Positions 36,258 through 45,765 are shown, numbered from the stretch's first letter. The stretch is 64,000 nt of DNA from Paludibacteraceae bacterium (GCA_017647145.1 JAGCLD010000007.1:1-64000), one strand, 5' to 3'. Made by a program: numbers and translations. Notes: generated from the sequence alone by a model not told the origin.

Positions 36258-37568
36258 ATGAAATGGGACCTACTCCTAACCCCTAAACGCTTTGGGTTGG
36301 AAGAATATCACCGAGAAGACAGCGACAATCGCAACGAGTTTCAACGAGATTATGATCGACTCATATTCTCATCATCTTTTAGACGACTACAAAACAAAAC
36401 ACAAGTATTTCCACTACCCGGAAGCATATTTGTGCACAACCGACTCACTCACAGCCTTGAAGTCGCATGCGTTGGACGCTCTTTAGGCGACAGAATAGCC
36501 AGACACCTTCAACACACCAATCCCAATATCGGAGAAATTGGGTCCATCGTCTCTGCCGCATGCTTGGCGCATGACTTAGGCAATCCTCCATTCGGACATT
36601 CCGGAGAGCGCGCCATTGGCTCATTCTTCTCCGAAGGAAACGGCAAAAGCCTATCCTCCATGTTAACACCGGAAGAATGGTCGGACATCACACTCTTTGA
36701 AGGCAATGCCAACGCCTTTCGCCTGCTTACACACCAATTCAACGGAAGAAGAAAAGGCGGATTTGTCTTAACTTATAGCACACTGGCATCCATTGTCAAA
36801 TACCCCTACCCTTCAACAGAAGCCAAATCAAAAGCCAAATTTGGATATTTCAAGTCAGAAACAGAAAGTTATAAGAAAATAGCAGCAGAATTGGGCATTG
36901 AACCCGACCCGGAAGACCCCAGACGACACATGAGACATCCTCTTGTGTTTTTAGTAGAAGCCGCCGATGACATTTGTTATCAAATCATGGACATTGAAGA
37001 CGCTTACAAATTGAGGATTCTCTCCCTCAAACAAACCACCGACCTTCTAATGAGCTTCATCCCAACAGCCAAACACGATTACACCCAAAAAATATGTCAA
37101 CTCGTGAGTGACCCTAACGAACAAGTCGCTTACCTGCGTTCAGCAACCATAGGTAATCTGATAGAAGCATGCGCCAACACTTTCCTTGAACACGAAGAAG
37201 AAATACTATCCGGAAAACTACACGCTCCGCTCATCAAGTTAATCCCTAATCACCTCAAAGAAGCTTACGAAGAATGTGTCAATACAGCCGTAGCATCCAT
37301 CTATTGCGCTCCCATGGTATTGGACATTGAATTAGCTGGTTACAAAATCATATCCACACTATTAGAAGAGCTCACACTTGCCGTCACAAGCCCCAATTGC
37401 AACTACTCCAAGCAACTGTTAAAGCGCATCCCATCACAATATGAAATCAACTCTCCGGACATGTACGGACGCATTCAAGCCATTCTTGATTACATTTCCG
37501 GAATGACAGACATATATGCATTAGATTTATATCGCAAGATAACAGGCATGAGTTTACCTTCCCTATAA
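36258..37568 (+). CDS. dgt: Deoxyguanosinetriphosphate triphosphohydrolase (HD domain)
   Basis: The 436-aa product begins with the dGTPase start YHREDSDNRNEFQRDYDRLI and RRLQNKTQVFPL. The HD-domain metal ligands are in NRLTHSLEVACVGRSL near 63-78, SAACLAHDLGNPPFGHSGE near 98-116, and LVEAADDICYQIMDIED near 232-248. These enzymes cleave dGTP (or other dNTPs) to the nucleoside and triphosphate and so control nucleotide pools. Substrate preference is inferred from the family. Confidence 0.93.
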   Translation: MKWDLLLTPKRFGLEEYHREDSDNRNEFQRDYDRLIFSSSFRRLQNKTQVFPLPGSIFVHNRLTHSLEVACVGRSLGDRIARHLQHTNPNIGEIGSIVSAACLAHDLGNPPFGHSGERAIGSFFSEGNGKSLSSMLTPEEWSDITLFEGNANAFRLLTHQFNGRRKGGFVLTYSTLASIVKYPYPSTEAKSKAKFGYFKSETESYKKIAAELGIEPDPEDPRRHMRHPLVFLVEAADDICYQIMDIEDAYKLRILSLKQTTDLLMSFIPTAKHDYTQKICQLVSDPNEQVAYLRSATIGNLIEACANTFLEHEEEILSGKLHAPLIKLIPNHLKEAYEECVNTAVASIYCAPMVLDIELAGYKIISTLLEELTLAVTSPNCNYSKQLLKRIPSQYEINSPDMYGRIQAILDYISGMTDIYALDLYRKITGMSLPSL

Positions 37569-37606
37569 GTAAGGCACAAACAAGCGACTAATAAAAGACC
37601 GGATAA

Positions 37607-38569
37607 TTAACGAAAATCAATAATGTCATGAATACTAATCACACCAACCACATTATCAGGGTTGGCATTTTGTGTAACCGCAAGATTAGTAATATTGTTT
37701 ACATCCATGAGCTCTAGAGCATCGGTCAGCAGAGCATTTTCCCCGATAGACTTAAAGCCTGGTGTCATAAACTCACTCGCAGTGACACTTTTAAGATGGT
37801 CAAAGCGTTGGACAGCACGGCGAACATCACCATCAGTGATAATACCCACAGCACGATTACTATCATCATAGACCATGGTCATCCCCTTACGCTTATCACT
37901 AATGGTATGTATTATATCTTTAAACAGCGTTGATACTTGCACGCGCGGTATATCAACAGACATAACATCCTTCACGCGCGTCAAGAGTTGACGTCCTAAA
38001 GCACCACCCGGATGATAAAGAGCAAAATTCTCTGCTTTGAAGTTCCTTTTCTCCATCAAGCACACCATCAATGCATCACCCATGAGCAAAGCTGCCGTAG
38101 TTGATGTAGTAGGCGCTAATCCCAACGGACATGCCTCTTTCTCAATAGACACATTCAAAACCACGTCCGATTTTTGCGCTAAAGCCGACTTAAGATTACC
38201 CGTCATGGCAATAATCGAACAACCAATATTTCTTATGGGGGATATGACATTAAGTATCTCCGAAGACGCACCGCTATGCGAAATCAACATCACAAGGTCA
38301 TTTCTGTTAATCATTCCCAAATCACCGTGTATTGCTTCCGCTGCGTTAATAAAGACTGTCTGAGTGCCGGTAGAAGCTAAAGAAGCCGCAATCTTATGTC
38401 CGATAATACCGGTCTTACCAATACCCATTATCACCAATTTACCCTGACACTGATAAATCAGTTCCACTGCGCTATTGATTTCGTCACCAATATTATCGCA
38501 CACCTTCTTGAGTTCCTCAATTTCCAAAAGGAAAATCTCTTTACTCCTCTTACTCCAACTCATCTTCAT
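37607..38569 (-). CDS. kdsD: Arabinose-5-phosphate isomerase (KdsD/KpsF), SIS plus two CBS domains
   Basis: The 320-aa product has a sugar-isomerase (SIS) domain (about 30-185; [31 protein letters not shown]) and tandem CBS domains (about 205-318; [10 protein letters not shown] and [15 protein letters not shown]). It makes D-arabinose 5-phosphate from ribulose 5-phosphate, the first committed step toward Kdo. The start overlaps the end of the kdsA-kdsC fusion by 20 bp (an alternative Met two codons in reduces this), so translation is coupled. With that fusion the locus encodes three consecutive Kdo steps, including the phosphatase. Confidence 0.93.
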   Translation of the reverse strand: MKMSWSKRSKEIFLLEIEELKKVCDNIGDEINSAVELIYQCQGKLVIMGIGKTGIIGHKIAASLASTGTQTVFINAAEAIHGDLGMINRNDLVMLISHSGASSEILNVISPIRNIGCSIIAMTGNLKSALAQKSDVVLNVSIEKEACPLGLAPTTSTTAALLMGDALMVCLMEKRNFKAENFALYHPGGALGRQLLTRVKDVMSVDIPRVQVSTLFKDIIHTISDKRKGMTMVYDDSNRAVGIITDGDVRRAVQRFDHLKSVTASEFMTPGFKSIGENALLTDALELMDVNNITNLAVTQNANPDNVVGVISIHDIIDFR

Positions 38570-39935
38570 CCTTATTATGCTTAATGATTACTTCTACTAA
38601 CTCCCTCACACAACCTTCCCCGCCCCTTTTCTTCAGACACATAATGCCCGGAATGCGTTTAATCACATCCATAGCATCAGAAGGACAGGCCGCCATTCCT
38701 ACATGCTGCAACAATTCCATACAATTAACATCATCGCCTATGTAGGCTACTTCACTCAAAGCTATGCCCATAGCATCACATATAGCCTTTGCAGCAGAAA
38801 GTTTACCCTCATTACGTTTACCCTGCACCAAGAAGTCCAAATGTAGTTTCTCAAAGCGTTTTCTCACTATCTGATTATCCTCCGATGTGATTATTCCCAC
38901 CTTAACGCCCTTAGTTTGCAACAATTGTAGTCCCATGCCATCATGCACATGGAATCTCTTCATCACATCACCTTCAGCCGAATAATACATACCCCCATTG
39001 GTCATCACTCCATCTATATCCGTCAAAAGCAATTTCACTTTAGGCACGGTCTTCATCACATTGAGCGGTTGCTCCATAGGCAAAGAACCAACAGAAGGAT
39101 ATGACTTCACTACATCATCTATCCTCACCGCATCAGAGAGGAGTTGATACATATCCTTTAAGAATATCTGATTAGGTCCGTCAGACCATGCGTAGTCGGG
39201 ATTTGGATGTGTCTCAACAAACAGTCCATCAATACCCACAGCCAATGCTGCCCTCATCAAATGAGGCGCCATATCTCTATTCCCACTTGTACTACCCCCA
39301 TTTCCACCAGGCTTCTGCACAGAGTGCGTAGCATCAAACACAATCGGATAGCCATAATCACGCATTTGCACCAATCCCGCCATATCAACCACCAGATTAT
39401 TATACCCAAAGCAAGAGCCTCTCTCACACAACAACAAGCGACTATTACCCTCACCCTCCAGTTTATCCACCACATTCTTCATGTCCCATGGCGCTAAGAA
39501 TTGTCCTTTCTTCACATTCACCACTCTACCCGTCTTTGCTGCGGCCACCAACAAGTCGGTTTGCCTACACAGAAAAGCAGGAATTTGCAACACATCCGCC
39601 ACCTCAGCCACACGGACACACTGCGAGGGCTCATGAACATCGGTCAATATAGGAAGGTCTAATTCACGCTTAATCTTCGCCAATATTTCCAAACCCTTTT
39701 CCATACCCACACCACGAGGCGAAGCCAAGGAAGTACGATTAGCCTTATCAAAGGAAGCCTTGAACACAAAAGGAATATCCAATTCCTTGCATATACGTTT
39801 TAACTCATACGCAGTCTGATAAGCCATCTCTTCCGATTCAATCGCACAAGGACCCGCAATAAGCGTAAAACGTTTATTGCCACCAATACTAACCTGTGGG
39901 GTAATGTGTATGACTTGAGTTTGCAGAATATTCAT
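38550..39935 (-). CDS. kdsA: Fused Kdo-8-phosphate synthase and Kdo-8-phosphate phosphatase
   Basis: The 461-aa product joins two enzymes that are normally separate. Residues about 1-275 are Kds[18 protein letters not shown] near 27-43, [11 protein letters not shown] near 58-68, DVHEPSQ, and [12 protein letters not shown] near 218-229. Residues about 296-461 are the HAD-type Kds[15 protein letters not shown] (catalytic DxD) near 303-316, [11 protein letters not shown], and [14 protein letters not shown] near 407-420. Condensation of arabinose 5-phosphate with phosphoenolpyruvate and dephosphorylation to Kdo would thus occur in one polypeptide. The linker (about 275-300) is short. The stop of rmlA lies 4 bp upstream and kdsD overlaps the end. 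Confidence 0.93.
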   Translation of the reverse strand: MNILQTQVIHITPQVSIGGNKRFTLIAGPCAIESEEMAYQTAYELKRICKELDIPFVFKASFDKANRTSLASPRGVGMEKGLEILAKIKRELDLPILTDVHEPSQCVRVAEVADVLQIPAFLCRQTDLLVAAAKTGRVVNVKKGQFLAPWDMKNVVDKLEGEGNSRLLLCERGSCFGYNNLVVDMAGLVQMRDYGYPIVFDATHSVQKPGGNGGSTSGNRDMAPHLMRAALAVGIDGLFVETHPNPDYAWSDGPNQIFLKDMYQLLSDAVRIDDVVKSYPSVGSLPMEQPLNVMKTVPKVKLLLTDIDGVMTNGGMYYSAEGDVMKRFHVHDGMGLQLLQTKGVKVGIITSEDNQIVRKRFEKLHLDFLVQGKRNEGKLSAAKAICDAMGIALSEVAYIGDDVNCMELLQHVGMAACPSDAMDVIKRIPGIMCLKKRGGEGCVRELVEVIIKHNKDEDELE

Positions 39936-39939
39936 TTAC

Positions 39940-40806
39940 TTACTTATCTAATAACTCTAACAGATATTTACCATAAGAAGTTTTATTGAGTTCATCACCC
40001 AAAGCACGTAACTGCTCATCAGATATCCATCCATTGCGCCATGCAATCTCCTCAATACAACTAATGTAAAAACCCTGTCTATTTTGAATAGTCGCAACGA
40101 AATTAGAAGCTTCCAACAAACTATCACAATTGCCCGTATCTAGCCACGCAAAGCCTCTACCAAAGAGTTCAACCGTAAGCGTACCTTCCTGCAAGTAGAG
40201 TTTATTCAAGTCGGTGATCTCATATTCACCCCTTGCCGAAGGTTTCAAAGAAGTTGCTTTTTCCGTGACTGTCTCATCATAGAAATACAATCCCGGCACA
40301 GCATAGTTACTCTTTGGATTAGCCGGCTTCTCTTCAAGCGAAAGCACTTTACCATCCTTATCGAACTCTACAACACCATATGCTCTTGGGTCTTTGACAT
40401 AGTAACCAAAGATACAAGCGCCTTTTTTCGTCTCAGCCGCTTTGCGCAACATTTTAGAAAAGCCCTGTCCATAGAACATATTGTCACCCAAGATGAGGCA
40501 TCCCGGTTCGCCATTCAAGAACTCTGCCCCAAGAACAAAAGCCTGTGCCAATCCATTGGGTACTTCTTGAACTTTGTAAGAGAACTTCATACCAATTCTT
40601 TCACCAGTCCCTAAAAGTTCTTGAAACATAGGCAAGTCACGCGGTGTAGATATGATTAAGACTTCTCTTATTCCCGCTAACATTAGCGTAGATAGAGGGT
40701 AGTAAATCATGGGCTTGTCATACACGGGCATGATTTGTTTAGATATTGCTTTAGATAAAGGATAGAGGCGTGTAGCACTTCCACCTGCAAGAATGATACC
40801 TTTCAT
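39940..40806 (-). CDS. rmlA: Glucose-1-phosphate thymidylyltransferase
   Basis: The 288-aa enzyme makes dTDP-glucose from glucose 1-phosphate and dTTP, the entry to dTDP-rhamnose. It has the nucleotidyltransferase start [20 protein letters not shown], then [59 protein letters not shown] and [16 protein letters not shown]. Length is typical. rmlBCD are not nearby. It is first in the rmlA-kdsAC-kdsD unit, with a perfect promoter just upstream. Confidence 0.96.
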   Translation of the reverse strand: MKGIILAGGSATRLYPLSKAISKQIMPVYDKPMIYYPLSTLMLAGIREVLIISTPRDLPMFQELLGTGERIGMKFSYKVQEVPNGLAQAFVLGAEFLNGEPGCLILGDNMFYGQGFSKMLRKAAETKKGACIFGYYVKDPRAYGVVEFDKDGKVLSLEEKPANPKSNYAVPGLYFYDETVTEKATSLKPSARGEYEITDLNKLYLQEGTLTVELFGRGFAWLDTGNCDSLLEASNFVATIQNRQGFYISCIEEIAWRNGWISDEQLRALGDELNKTSYGKYLLELLDK

Positions 40807-40823
40807 GATATTATATTTTTTGA

Positions 40824-40854
40824 CAAAGATACAATAAACCCAAAGCAGAACAAA
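40824..40854 (-). promoter_or_regulatory. Promoter of rmlA-kdsAC-kdsD
   Basis: On the minus strand TTTG (complement of 40851-40854) lies 19 bp upstream of TATCTTTG (complement of 40824-40831), 18 bp before the rmlA ATG. Confidence 0.75.
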
Positions 40855-40960
40855 ATAAATTGCTCTGTTTTTTGTTATTCAATAGATTTCTCACACATAT
40901 GGAAGAAGAAAAGAGACAATTCAGCAGTAGGTACTTTATATTATCCACACAATCATAAAA

Positions 40961-40993
40961 CAAGAAGACCCGCTGATTGAGCGAGTCTTCTTG
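40961..40993 (-). terminator. Terminator of gldJ
   Basis: CAAGAAGAC-C-CGC (40961-40973) pairs with GCG-A-GTCTTCTTG (40981-40993) with one mismatch around a 7-nt loop. On the minus strand TTTTATG follows the stem. Confidence 0.8.
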
Positions 40994-41015
40994 TTATCAA
41001 AATATAAATATCAGC

Positions 41016-42542
41016 TTATTTTCTATTACCGTGGATATCTTCCGTACCCATAGTACTCATTGCGCAGCGGAAACCTATAGTACTTGAGCATCTATCTTCA
41101 TCCATCCAACGACGAGTAGATGGGTTCAACCAATAGATACGGTCTTTCCATGAGCCACCTTTGTAAACGCGTGAGTGTTTATTTACTTTAGGAGCCAAGA
41201 CATCAGTTGGGTCAACTAAACGTTCTTTGGTTAATTCTACGATATCCATAGAGTCAACAATCAAAGTGAAGTCAGTGTTGAGAACAGAAGTTTGGTCACC
41301 ATCTTTATAGTCTCTTACGTCATCTTCTTTAAACTTCACTTCCATAGCGATACGTCCTAAAGAGTCAACTTCATATAATGTATTACCGTTTTCATCAGTA
41401 CCAGCTTCTTTTGGAGCTACATAGATGTTACCACGATAAGAGTTATATTCAGCCATATCTTGGAACGAAGTTTCACGATATACGTCAAGAACCCATTCGC
41501 TAACGTTACCGGCCATGTTATACAAACCGAAGTCGTTTGGCCAGAAAGCATTTACCGGTCCTGTGATTACATAATGGTCGTTCAATGCACCAGAAACCCC
41601 CATCATGTCCCCTTTACCTCTTACGAAGTTGGCTTGCATTTGTCCTAATTGTTTTTTAGTGACATTACGTGTGTGGTATCCAGACCAAGGATATACTTTA
41701 CCTTCAGTAGTCAAGCCACTTTCACCTGCGATAGGAGCAAAGGCAGCGAATTCCCATTCAGCTTCAGTCGGAAGACGGAAGTCAGTGTAAAGGATACCAT
41801 CAGCGCGTGTAACTTTACGTTCTTCGCCATTGATGTTTACTTTTGGTTTTCTACCAGCATATGGGTTATAGTCAGCATTCAAGAGATACTTTTGTGTGTT
41901 GAATACGAAGTTGTTTCTGATAGTATCATAAGACAATTCGTAAGCCGGGTCAAGTTCTGAGAAGTCAGGAGCTTGAATCACACCAGCACCCACCATTGCC
42001 ATTTCATTTACACGGTCAGTACGCCATTGGCAATAATCCATTGCTTGTGTCCATGTAACACCCACAACAGGATACAAATCATAAGATGGGTGTTCGAAGT
42101 AGTTTTGCAAATAGGGTTCATTGTATGCTAATTCTTCACGCCATACAGTTACATCAGGCATAGCCTTAGCAACCAAAGAAGGTGCGGTAGCTTCAAAGAC
42201 TATTTTTGTCCAATGTAAATATTCTTTCCAGTTTAAGTTAGTCACTTCGTACTTATCCATATAGAAAGAGTTTACGGTAACGGTACGTCTCGGGTTGTTA
42301 CGAGGTGCAGTTACATATTCACCTTTTTCACCAATTTCAAATGTACCCCCTTCAATAGGAATCATTCCCGGAGGAATAGTTGGACGATAATCAGACTGTA
42401 CTTCAAACGCAGTTGTTTTGCGATCATTGTACTTCCATCCTGTCGTATTGGAATACTTTTTACTAATTGCGTTGTCTTGCGCGCAAGAGCAGAGCATTAT
42501 CACAAAGGATAAAAGCGACCATTTAATTACTTTACTACTCAT
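41016..42542 (-). CDS. gldJ: Gliding/T9SS lipoprotein GldJ (formylglycine-enzyme fold)
   Basis: The 508-aa product is a lipoprotein: a hydrophobic signal segment ends at MLCSC (Cys20 as likely lipidation site). Its body has the sulfatase-modifying-factor fold: GMIPIEGGTFEIGEKGE near 59-75, SFYMDKYEVTNLNWKEYL near 91-108, FRLPTEAEWEFAAFAP near 253-268, GLYNMAGNVSEWVLDVY near 340-356, and GGSWKDRIYWL near 467. The start TTGWKYNDRKTTAFEV and WRTDRVNE are marks of GldJ rather than GldK/PorK. GldJ stabilises the gliding/T9SS outer-membrane ring. The gene is alone with its own terminator; a -7 box (TAACTTTG, complement of 42594-42601) lies upstream. Confidence 0.88.
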   Translation of the reverse strand: MSSKVIKWSLLSFVIMLCSCAQDNAISKKYSNTTGWKYNDRKTTAFEVQSDYRPTIPPGMIPIEGGTFEIGEKGEYVTAPRNNPRRTVTVNSFYMDKYEVTNLNWKEYLHWTKIVFEATAPSLVAKAMPDVTVWREELAYNEPYLQNYFEHPSYDLYPVVGVTWTQAMDYCQWRTDRVNEMAMVGAGVIQAPDFSELDPAYELSYDTIRNNFVFNTQKYLLNADYNPYAGRKPKVNINGEERKVTRADGILYTDFRLPTEAEWEFAAFAPIAGESGLTTEGKVYPWSGYHTRNVTKKQLGQMQANFVRGKGDMMGVSGALNDHYVITGPVNAFWPNDFGLYNMAGNVSEWVLDVYRETSFQDMAEYNSYRGNIYVAPKEAGTDENGNTLYEVDSLGRIAMEVKFKEDDVRDYKDGDQTSVLNTDFTLIVDSMDIVELTKERLVDPTDVLAPKVNKHSRVYKGGSWKDRIYWLNPSTRRWMDEDRCSSTIGFRCAMSTMGTEDIHGNRK

Positions 42543-42593
42543 ATTATTTATAAATAAGCTATGATAATTTTATACTTCTACCATTCAAGGATG

Positions 42594-42601
42594 CAAAGTT
42601 A
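42594..42601 (-). promoter_or_regulatory. -7 element of gldJ
   Basis: TAACTTTG on the minus strand, about 50 bp before the gldJ ATG. No clear -33 box at the normal distance. Confidence 0.45.
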
Positions 42602-42952
42602 CTTTTTTTTTTGATATTTCCACTACAATATCAATAAAAAATACAAAAAAATGTCTCAAAGCAGCAAAGTTGAGACCCATCCTTATTAAATAACTCCATT
42701 TTATTGAAAAAATTATATGGCAGAGCATTTTTTTCTGTATTTTTTATTGCGTTGTAGAAAATCGTTCATTTTCTCTCGTCAGGAAGGTATTCCACGGCGA
42801 TGCTATATTCCTTTATTTAGGCATTGTGTTGTAAAGTGAGTTTCGGGGATGCATTCCCAGCAAGCAGTTTCTTGTTCAATGTGAGGGCACATATCTTTAA
42901 GGCATTGTGATTTAATGGCAGATTGTATTCTATCGCATGCATTAAGGTACAT

Positions 42953-43029
42953 GTATCCTTCGTGTATCCTTCGTGTATCCTTCGTGTATCCTACGTGTAT
43001 CCTACGTGTATCCTACGTGTATCTTACGT
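42953..43029. repeat. 11-bp tandem array D (GTATCCTWCGT, seven units)
   Basis: Seven gap-free units: GTATCCTTCGT three times, GTATCCTACGT three times, then GTATCTTACGT. A partial GTATGG follows. The unit variants are blocked rather than mixed, as expected from slippage duplication of neighbours. Confidence 0.92.
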
Positions 43030-43144
43030 GTATGGTTGCTTAATTGTTGTTCTTGTTAGTTGTTATGCAAAGATGGATGCGTTAATTTCATGTACGCCTA
43101 TTTATATAGGTTCGGCATAACAAAAAAAATAAACAAATTTATTT

Positions 43145-43176
43145 TTTGTTTCTGCACTCACCTTTCACTATCTTTG
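43145..43176 (+). promoter_or_regulatory. folP promoter copy 1
   Basis: TTTG at 43145-43148 and TATCTTTG at 43169-43176 are spaced by 20 bp. The -33 box lies in the right arm of an inverted repeat. Confidence 0.75.
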
Positions 43177-43228
43177 AATAAGACAGGATGCGGTTCGGCA
43201 TAACAAAAAAATTAAACAAGTTTATTTT

Positions 43229-43260
43229 TTTGTTTCTGCACTCACCTTTCACTATCTTTG
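43229..43260 (+). promoter_or_regulatory. folP promoter copy 2
   Basis: TTTG at 43229-43232 and TATCTTTG at 43253-43260 are spaced by 20 bp, about 84 bp before the folP ATG. Its right half resembles fmt promoter P1. Confidence 0.75.
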
Positions 43261-43343
43261 TACTCGGAAGTGAGGGTACTTCAAAAGGTGGAGCTTTTGC
43301 GGATGGCGACCCGGCTTCTTTAATCATTAATTGTTTTGTATTC

Positions 43344-44186
43344 ATGAGTTTTACATTGCGTCTCAGAAATAGTTTATTTTCCATAGAGAAGCCCATTGTG
43401 ATGGCGATTATCAACATCACGCCGGATAGTTTTTACAGGTCACATGGCATGTTATCAGAAGGCGAATTGATTGATACTGTGGCAAGGGCTATTGAGGAAG
43501 GTGCCAGTATCCTTGATATAGGTGCACATTCTACTCGTCCCCAGAGTGAGATTGTTCCTGAGGAGGAAGAGTTGCGTCGCATTGAATTTGCCCTACGTTT
43601 AGTCAGGAAACATTTTCCAGACATAGTTATTTCTATTGACACTTATCGTGCAAGCATTGCTCAAGCCGCGATTGACAATGGTGGAGATATAATCAATGAT
43701 ATTTCCGGTGGGAGCATGGATGAGGGCATGTTTGAGATGATAGGCAGACTGAAGGTTCCTTATGTTCTTACGCACATGCGTGGTACGCCTCAAACGATGC
43801 ATTTACATACTCAATATGATCATCTCGTTGGTGATGTGTTGTCTTTTTTTGAGACACGTGTGAGAAAATTACACGCATTAGGTGTCAGTGATATTATCCT
43901 TGACCCCGGATTTGGTTTTGCCAAGACGCTGGAGCAGAACTATGAATTACTCTCCCATTTATCACATTTTAAAACTTTAGGCCTTCCTTTGCTGGCGGGT
44001 GTATCCCATAAATCGATGCTCTACAAGCTGTTAGACATCGACGTGAAAGACTCTTTGAATGCAACCACCGTTGCCAATACGATAGCCTTATTGGGCGGTG
44101 CAACGATACTTCGTGTTCATGAAGTAAGACCAGCCATAGAGGCGATAAAAATTGTTCAAGCCACCAACATTTACCAACATATATAA
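43344..44186 (+). CDS. folP: Dihydropteroate synthase
   Basis: The 280-aa enzyme joins p-aminobenzoate to the pterin pyrophosphate in folate synthesis and is the sulfonamide target. It shows MAIINITPDSFYRSHG near 26-41, ASILDIGAHSTRPQ, DTYRASIAQAAIDNGGDIINDISGG, THMRGTPQTM and DIILDPGFGFAKTLEQN. The frame is open from 43188, but that part crosses promoter copy 2; the ATG at 43344 lies downstream of both promoters and gives the normal family length. It precedes cdaA by 2 bp. Confidence 0.95.
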   Translation: MSFTLRLRNSLFSIEKPIVMAIINITPDSFYRSHGMLSEGELIDTVARAIEEGASILDIGAHSTRPQSEIVPEEEELRRIEFALRLVRKHFPDIVISIDTYRASIAQAAIDNGGDIINDISGGSMDEGMFEMIGRLKVPYVLTHMRGTPQTMHLHTQYDHLVGDVLSFFETRVRKLHALGVSDIILDPGFGFAKTLEQNYELLSHLSHFKTLGLPLLAGVSHKSMLYKLLDIDVKDSLNATTVANTIALLGGATILRVHEVRPAIEAIKIVQATNIYQHI

Positions 44187-44188
44187 TT

Positions 44189-44977
44189 ATGGGTTTTCAA
44201 GTAAGTATTAAAGACGTCATTGACATTTTATTAGTAGCCGTACTTTTATATCAAAGTTACAGACTTCTCAAGAGTTCAGGAGCGACCAATGTGTTTATTG
44301 GTATTTTCACCTTTATTGTCGCTTGGTTTTTGGTGTCCCATGTATTCAAGATGGAATTATTGGGAACTATATTTAATCACTTGATGAGCGTTGGTGCCAT
44401 CGCCTTGATTGTTATCTTCCAAGAAGAGATTCGCACGTTCTTTTCTCGCATTGGTAATCGTTCTAATTGGCGGATATTGAACCAGTTATCTCGTAGATTT
44501 AGGAATGCTACCGAGCCTTCAGAAACAGATCAGAATGTGCTTCACATTGTCATGGCGTGCAAGAACATGGCCAAGAGCAAGACCGGTGCTCTCATTGTAA
44601 TAGAAAGGAAGCAAGACTTGAGGAGTTATGCACAGACCGGCGAAGACATTGACGCGACCATCAGTTCACGTTTAATAGAGAATATCTTCTTCAAGAACAC
44701 CCCTCTGCATGACGGCGCTTTAATTGTCAGCAACAGACGTTTGTTGTCAGCGGCATGTATTCTTCCTGTTTCAAAGAACCAACAAATCCCTCAACGCTTA
44801 GGTTTGCGCCATCGTGCCGCACTGGGTATCACTGAGAAGAGTGATGCTCTGGCTATTGTTGTATCAGAAGAAACGGGAGGTATTTCATACGCCTTGAATG
44901 AGCAGATTCACACCGGTGTGAAGCCAGAAGAGCTTGAGAGCATTTTATCACAATATATGGGTGAAGATGTGAAATAA
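44189..44977 (+). CDS. cdaA: Diadenylate cyclase CdaA
   Basis: The 262-aa protein makes c-di-AMP from two ATP. It has three N-terminal membrane segments (about 9-25, 33-52, 58-76) and a DisA_N domain with the catalytic DGA motif in FFKNTPLHDGALIV near 168-181 and the RHR motif in QRLGLRHRAALGITE near 203-217. In Firmicutes CdaA is paired with glmM; here it is coupled to folP, an arrangement common in Bacteroidota. A terminator follows at 45033. Confidence 0.95.
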   Translation: MGFQVSIKDVIDILLVAVLLYQSYRLLKSSGATNVFIGIFTFIVAWFLVSHVFKMELLGTIFNHLMSVGAIALIVIFQEEIRTFFSRIGNRSNWRILNQLSRRFRNATEPSETDQNVLHIVMACKNMAKSKTGALIVIERKQDLRSYAQTGEDIDATISSRLIENIFFKNTPLHDGALIVSNRRLLSAACILPVSKNQQIPQRLGLRHRAALGITEKSDALAIVVSEETGGISYALNEQIHTGVKPEELESILSQYMGEDVK

Positions 44978-45032
44978 GGAGATGCAGAATAAATTATTGG
45001 TATCCGGTAAAAACTTTTTTATACAAATAAGA

Positions 45033-45070
45033 AAAAAGGATTGGTTCCCTTACAGGAATCAGTCCTTTTT
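45033..45070 (+). terminator. Terminator of folP-cdaA
   Basis: A 16-bp stem with two G-U pairs (45033-45048 with 45055-45070) and a 6-nt loop, ending in TTTTT. Confidence 0.88.
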
Positions 45071-45235
45071 GGTTGTTTAGCCGATACCACAGAAATTCAA
45101 ATAACTATGGGTAAAATACTATTGAGATGGACTAATTATTATCATGCACAGAATAGATTTATATCATATTTAGATGGCAGATTGAGAAAAAATACATTGG
45201 AATAGAACACCAGGATTGCATGTGAATAAGGTATA

Positions 45236-45278
45236 TATACACAAAGAGCCGTGCTTGTGACACGGCTCTTTGTGTATA
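45236..45278 (-). terminator. Terminator of the exbB-exbD operon
   Basis: A perfect 18-bp stem (45236-45253 with 45261-45278) with a 7-nt loop, 17 bp beyond the exbD stop. The flanks allow action on the minus strand and possibly on both. Confidence 0.85.
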
Positions 45279-45294
45279 ATCAGATTGTTTCTAA

Positions 45295-45765
45295 TTAGTA
45301 GGATGTACGTTGTACAGCTGCGTAGCTAATCTTCAATGCGTATGCTCTTCTGAGCGCTTGCTTGAGGTCGGCAATGATACCCATTCTGGTATCTTTATCA
45401 GCTTTGATAGAAACAGTCATAAGGTTTTTTTCATCTTCGTCCATTGATTCACGTTCGCGTACGATGAAGTCTTCAATTTGTGAGATATCAGCGAACGCAT
45501 CATCTAATTGGATACGAGTTTCAGAACCATATACCTTGCGGAATTCTTCTGTAGGTGTACCAATATAGACATAACGAACCAATGATTTTTTCTCCAGCTT
45601 CTGCAATTCAGTAGCTTCAGGCGGTGTAAAGCGAACCTTGTATGTTACCTCTTTCATAGATGTAACCGTCATGAAGAAGAATAGAAGCATGAAGATAATG
45701 TCAGGCAATGAAGCAGTGTTCAAAGCAGGCATTTCTTTCTTTTCAGATTTTCTAATCTTAGCCAT
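45295..45765 (-). CDS. exbD: ExbD/TolR-family biopolymer transport protein (second copy)
   Basis: The 156-aa product has a short basic N-terminus, one membrane segment near 20-40 with the essential acidic residue in TASLPDIIFMLLFFFMTVTS (Asp near 22), and a periplasmic domain. ExbD subunits use proton flow with ExbB to energise TonB-dependent outer-membrane transport or related processes. Its start overlaps the upstream exbD by one base (TAATG). It lacks the usual C-terminal length variation of TolR. It is the last gene of the operon. Confidence 0.9.
   Translation of the reverse strand: MAKIRKSEKKEMPALNTASLPDIIFMLLFFFMTVTSMKEVTYKVRFTPPEATELQKLEKKSLVRYVYIGTPTEEFRKVYGSETRIQLDDAFADISQIEDFIVRERESMDEDEKNLMTVSIKADKDTRMGIIADLKQALRRAYALKISYAAVQRTSY

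Larger units (their letters stand above)
43109..43260 (+). repeat. Tandem duplication of a 68-69 bp promoter module
   Basis: Unit 1 (43109-43176) and unit 2 (43192-43260) are nearly identical, differing by a few bases and one indel, with a 15-bp spacer. Each starts with GGTTCGGCATAAC, carries an inverted repeat (AACAAA...TTTGTT) and ends at a TATCTTTG box. Confidence 0.92.
42543..43343. other. Long divergent intergenic region with array D and duplicated folP promoters
   Basis: This 801-bp gap separates gldJ and folP. It contains the gldJ -7 element, AT-rich sequence, two copies of AGGCATTGTG (near 42819 and 42900), the 11-bp array D (42953-43029) and the two promoter copies (43109-43260). 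I see no gene; a 65-codon frame over array D is repeat translation. Confidence 0.75.
44978..45294. other. Intergenic region with two terminators
   Basis: This 317-bp gap between convergent cdaA and exbD holds one terminator for each direction (45033-45070, 45236-45278). A 32-codon frame between them (45107-45205) has no supporting signal. Confidence 0.7.

Noticed and set aside
42953..43029. CRISPR array
   Set aside because: Units are contiguous 11-mers without spacers, and no cas genes are present.
42923..43120. A 65-codon frame over array D
   Set aside because: Most of it is translation of the 11-bp repeat; since 11 is not a multiple of three, the repeat is read in shifting frames.
43188..43343. 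N-terminal extension of folP
   Set aside because: The extension crosses the second promoter copy and is absent from the normal family length.
45107..45205. A 32-codon plus-strand frame between the cdaA and exbD terminators
   Set aside because: No promoter, no recognisable motif and too short to support; likely chance.
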